This document shows, piece by piece, positions 60,364-64,000 of a DNA stretch of 64,000 nucleotides; within the stretch, counting starts at the first letter, position 1, and each line of letters starts with the position of its first letter. This DNA is from Acanthacorydalis orientalis. Taxonomy: Eukaryota; Arthropoda; Insecta; Megaloptera; Corydalidae. Under the pieces are notes generated by a model, which saw only the letters and a list, made by a program, of their open reading frames with translations, did not search any database and was not told the DNA's origin. The position numbers and the translations under genes are program-made. The stretch is from assembly GCA_034766995.1 (NCBI GenBank), contig CM068317.1, positions 16,081,755-16,145,754 of the forward strand. Reading direction: 5' to 3'.

Positions 60364-61327
60364 CAGTGGTCTCAAACACACGGCCCGCAAGGCTCTAAAA
60401 TGCGGCCCGCGGCCCAAAACTTGAAGTTGATTTTATTAAAATAATAAAATAAAATAAAAATGAAAAGTAACATCCAAATGGAATTGATTGAAATTCCAAA
60501 AGAAAAGTACAATGAAGTTGGTACTCCAGATTTTTATTTGTACTTGCAAGAAGATTTTATTGAAATGTTTGCAGCAAGAATCTTGGTAATGTTTGTTAGT
60601 ACATACCTATGTGAACAATTACTTTCCTTTTTAACCCACTGCGGACAATAACTTTTTCAACTTTTTCAAACTGTATTTCTCTCGGCGGGTCGAATATACT
60701 TTTTGTATAAAGTGACATTATGTGCTGAAGAGTTAAATATAAGACGTTAAGTAAAAAATATTATGTTTAATGAAATTTTAGATTTTATTGGAGAATAATA
60801 ATAATTTGAGAATAAAAATGTGGTTTAGTATTTGTATGGTACAGATAACAAAATTATTTTTTGCCGCTTTAGCGACCTAGTAAGTAGAAGTGTGATGCCG
60901 CTTGTATGACGACATTCAACCGCAAAGGGTTAAAGATTAATAAGACTTCACACAGGTCAAGATTGACAAATGAACATTTAACATCTATAGTAAAAATATT
61001 ATTATCACAAACAAAAACACCCGATATTGATAAAGTAGTTTCTGTCAGAAGACAACAAGTTTCTAGCAATTTTTTTTTAATTTCTCTAATTTAAAATTTT
61101 GTTGTAATATTTGATAACAATACCTAAAATTAATGTTTTTTTTTAAAAAAAAATTTATAAATTCATTAAAGAAAAAATAAATGTAAAATTTAAATCAGTT
61201 ATTTTCGAATATAAAAAAAAAACCTTTTTTCACTCGTTCAATTTTTTTTGGTGACTTTTGTCTGCGACTCGTAAGCTCATTTACACTGAATTTGATGGCC
61301 CGTGATCATATATGAGTGACACCACTA
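60364..61327 (+). mobile_element. hAT element, internally deleted, interrupted by a MITE
   Basis: Ends CAGTGGTCTCAAACACACGG and, minus strand, TAGTGGTGTCACTC, flanked by the 8-bp near-duplication CCGTATTT / CCCTATTT typical of hAT. The coding remnant is only the C-terminal dimerisation region: IEIPKEKYNEVGTPDFYLYL, FAARILVMFVSTYLCEQLLS, then, after removing the insertion, INKTSHRSRLTNEHLTSIVK. Zinc-finger and catalytic parts are missing. Confidence 0.85.
60635..60929. mobile_element. TTAA-targeting MITE (piggyBac-like) nested in hAT
   Basis: Flanked by TTAA at 60631-60634 and 60930-60933. Termini CCCACTGCGGAC and, minus strand, CCCTTTGCGGTTG. 295 bp, no coding capacity. Removing it with one TTAA restores the hAT frame SFLKINKTSHRSR, which proves insertion into the coding remnant. 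Confidence 0.85.
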
Positions 61328-61329
61328 CC

Positions 61330-61970
61330 CTATTTAATACTGCCCTATTTGTATTGTAGTAAAATTTGATTTTAGTAAATTGATACTTTTTTCTATTTCT
61401 GTCATTAATAAAAACTTTTCTCTTAGCCATTTATCTATGTCCACTAGTCTTGTGGAGAACATTATGCACAGATGATCCAGAAAAAAGTCATATCTCGGAC
61501 AATATTTGTATTGAGCATTGCCTGTATGGTTTTTCTAACTAATTTTAAAGAGATATTACTCGTTAAATTTGTTATTTAACTGTAGACGAACTGATATTTT
61601 TTTGATAAAATTTTATTCAATATATCGTACCATCAACATTTAAATTGTCAAATGTAGTCACTTAATAAAATAATAATTTTATTAAGTGACTTGATTTTAA
61701 TATTAAGTACTTTCCAGTACTTAATATTAAAATGATATTTTTCCTTATCGGACAATTCTGGTTTTTACGATACATCAACAGGTTATTCAAAAGTTTATAT
61801 GAAGTATCCGAGTATTTTATTTTATTTTAATATAATGATGCGAATAAATAACTTCGCACACCGATATCATTTGCTGATAATATACGTATTTCCTCTTTTT
61901 TACTAGATGATTGAACGAAATTGTCAAGATATTTTTGCATGTGAATTTGAAACAAGCTTTGTATTTCTTA
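61330..61970. other. AT-rich non-coding DNA
   Basis: Contains a palindrome at about 61660-61735 (TCACTTAATAAAAT / ATTTTATTAAGTGA and AAGTACTTTCCAGTACTT). Nothing else recognised. Confidence 0.5.
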
Positions 61971-61975
61971 ATGTA

Positions 61976-62517
61976 TTAGGTTGGTAGAAAAATAACTGCG
62001 GTTTATGACATTCAAATTAATACACATGTTTCAATTTAAGTGGCTTTAAGTGATCTAGAACTGTTGCGTGACGTTTAGACATCTATAATGATGACTGTTA
62101 GACGTTTCTAACTTTTATGCATGTTCTTGAATGTTGTGCGTGGTTCTGATCTAACTAACGCCTTCAGTTGGTCATTATGAACTGAAGGACGCCCGCGACC
62201 TTCTTCATCTTCAAAGGCTTTCATCCTCCGCACGGCATTTTTAGAACCACCATTGCACCATACGTTCCTTAACAGTACCCATACCAAAAGCATCGTTTAG
62301 TTTACAGGCAGTTTCTGCTGTTTTACCACCCTTTTTGTTATCTTTAATTTAATAGGCTAATTTGAAGCAAAATTAATAATAAAACCAAAGTCGATGTTAC
62401 CAATATACAGATCGAAAAATGCACTTTAAAATGATATTCACATGAACACAATGAAATAACATTTATTAAAAAAATTAACGTTGGAATTCAGAAAACAAAA
62501 ACCGCAATTATTTTCCT

Positions 62518-62520
<3 letters not shown>
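61976..62520 (-). mobile_element. mariner deletion derivative (MITE-like), copy 2
   Basis: Left end TTAGGTTGGTAGAAAAATAA. The right end CCGCAATTATTTTCCTATC has lost its last bases and runs into the (TA)n array at 62521. The minus strand keeps only the mariner N-terminal domain (EDEEGRGRPSVHNDQLKALV, RSEPRTTFK) before the terminal region, as in 39774-40320. Confidence 0.8.

Positions 62521-62580
<60 letters not shown>
62521..62580. repeat. (TA)n microsatellite
   Basis: Abuts the mariner derivative. Confidence 0.96.
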
Positions 62581-62584
<4 letters not shown>

Positions 62585-62889
62585 ACAAAACTTTGTTTAC
62601 AAAACGTGTCAAGATTTCGTATTAAAATATTATTAACGATAATACCCGAAGTTACACGAACAATTACGATCTAGGTATTAAGAAAACTGAATAGAATAGA
62701 ATAGTGACTTTATTGGTATTCAGTTTGTTACATAATACGAGTTTATGCATAATGTATGTGTTTATGCGTGTTGTGTCTTCTTTATCTCTTCTAGGAGTTA
62801 AAACGATTTTGTCCGTAATGTGTGTATTTTTTGTGATTTGTTTTTTTTTGTTCTTGTATTGTGTAAAGCCCCGAAATTTTCGTATGAAA

Positions 62890-63420
62890 ACTGCGTAGAG
62901 ATGGGACCTTGCAGTACATGAGTTCGGAGCGAATATGCGCACGACTCTGGTAGCTCATAGCTCTGGTTTGTTGCTAGTGATGGTAAAATATCGCGAAGTG
63001 GTGGAGCAGTTTTCCATGGCCGCCTCCTGATAGTGAGTCAGCGGAGCTCCCAGGTCTGCCATGAGATAGACCTCTTACTGACTCGTTTGTTGTGGCGTGC
63101 GCCGGGTCGCTGACCATTCGTCACCTCGTACTAACACTTTCAGCAGACTAGACCGCTGGAAGCTGCAGTATTCGGTGACGAGGTCATTCTTGCCTCGTCG
63201 CAGACTAGGACGTTTTCGCTGACCTCCGCCGGCCGTACAATCGGCGCGCCTTTCGGCGGACAAACTCGTCGATTATAAGGAGACGAAGGTCCCGATGCAG
63301 TGTGGTGTTTCTCATCAGGCGTGCGCGTCAGTGGTGAGACGCGTCACCCGGTTCTAAAACACCTGTAGCCACTTTATGAAGGGTTCTAAGCTTAGGCCGC
63401 ACCCATCATACGTCATGTCA
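62890..63420. promoter_or_regulatory. CpG-rich island, candidate promoter / first exon
   Basis: The longest CG-dinucleotide-rich, near-balanced-GC segment in the window apart from the LTR (GGCCGCCTCC, GTGCGCCGGGTCGCTGACC, CCGCCGGCCGTACAATCGGCGCGCC). It has no transposon signature. No long open frame on either strand. A donor-like CACGTACGTATTT on the plus strand lies at its right edge (about 63420), and weaker GT sites exist on the minus strand. It could be the distant 5' UTR exon of shn (minus) or the start of a plus-strand gene outside the window. Confidence 0.35.
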
Positions 63421-63843
63421 CGTACGTATTTATTTTGATTTTAAAAAATGTTGTAGTTATAGAAGAATATTTTGGTATACTAGAATATTTTAGAATTAAT
63501 TTGAAATAAAAAAAATAAATAACAAATGTAAGTCTAATTTTTAACTACTACTGAGTTATGCACAGGTATATTTTTTGAAATCCATATAACAATATTCATC
63601 ATTATAGACAATGTTTAATGTTTTAGATTATTTTTGTAATTATATTTTTTAACAAATGGTAGCGTGAGATTTTTAAAAAAGAAAAAATATTTTAAACGTA
63701 TCAAATCACAGAACCACACGAGAGTGTATTGTAAAATTTCTGTGGTATCCGGGATTTCACAAACCAAAGTGTGAATAATACTGCATCAATGATGGTTTAT
63801 ATCCAACTCATCTATAAACAGTGCAACATATTGTCAAAGCGAT

Positions 63844-63917
<74 letters not shown>

Positions 63918-64000
63918 ATGCGATTGTATAGGCGATTTTAAAAATATCGGCGGATGTTAAGTACATTTTTTTAATGAAATATAGTACAACAAAAAGAACA
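63421..64000. other. AT-rich non-coding DNA with a (TA)n array
   Basis: TA run at 63848-63914. Nothing else recognised. Confidence 0.6.

Noticed and set aside
1..64000. CRISPR arrays, bacterial operons, ribosome binding sites
   Set aside because: Spliced host gene, insect transposons and microsatellites show eukaryotic nuclear DNA; no spaced direct-repeat array was seen.

Overview
The window is a piece of an animal, almost certainly insect, nuclear genome. It is very AT-rich, broken up by dozens of long (TA)n arrays, and crowded with decayed cut-and-paste DNA transposons. Coding DNA is split by GT-AG introns. The only host gene I can support is the 5' coding part of schnurri (shn; HIVEP/ZAS zinc-finger family) on the minus strand at the left edge. 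Its three zinc-finger clusters, including a C-terminal cluster of the insect type, point to an insect. An order such as Hymenoptera is possible but not proven.

Layout. Positions 406-8520: six coding exons of shn. They join in frame to 2118 codons, and the gene continues past the left edge of the window. The start ATG at 8507 lies 13 nt inside an exon, directly after an in-frame TAA, so at least one 5' UTR exon lies further right. Positions 8521-62900: about 54 kb without a recognisable host gene. It is either the large first intron and upstream region of shn or intergenic DNA. Positions 62900-63420: a CpG-rich, higher-GC island, the best candidate for a promoter or first exon. Orientation and owner are unresolved.

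The 54-kb desert is a transposon graveyard. I recognise several mariner families (DD34D), Tc1 elements (DD34E), remnants like the Tc1/mariner families with a longer final spacer, three Tigger/pogo-like remnants, four piggyBac remnants plus short TTAA-flanked MITEs, one hAT element with an 8-bp target duplication, a MULE transposase fragment and one solo LTR. None has an intact transposase.

Two patterns stand out. First, nested insertions can be resolved to the base: a solo LTR in Tc1, a TTAA MITE in hAT, and a piggyBac remnant in Tc1. Second, five different mariner families are each present as two copies that share the same internal deletion or the same nonsense codons. This suggests that already defective copies were mobilised in trans. 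There is also a ~920-bp near-palindrome (42262-43183) with tRNA-like motifs in its arms, and a hairpin-forming repeat family with three copies that I cannot assign to a known class.
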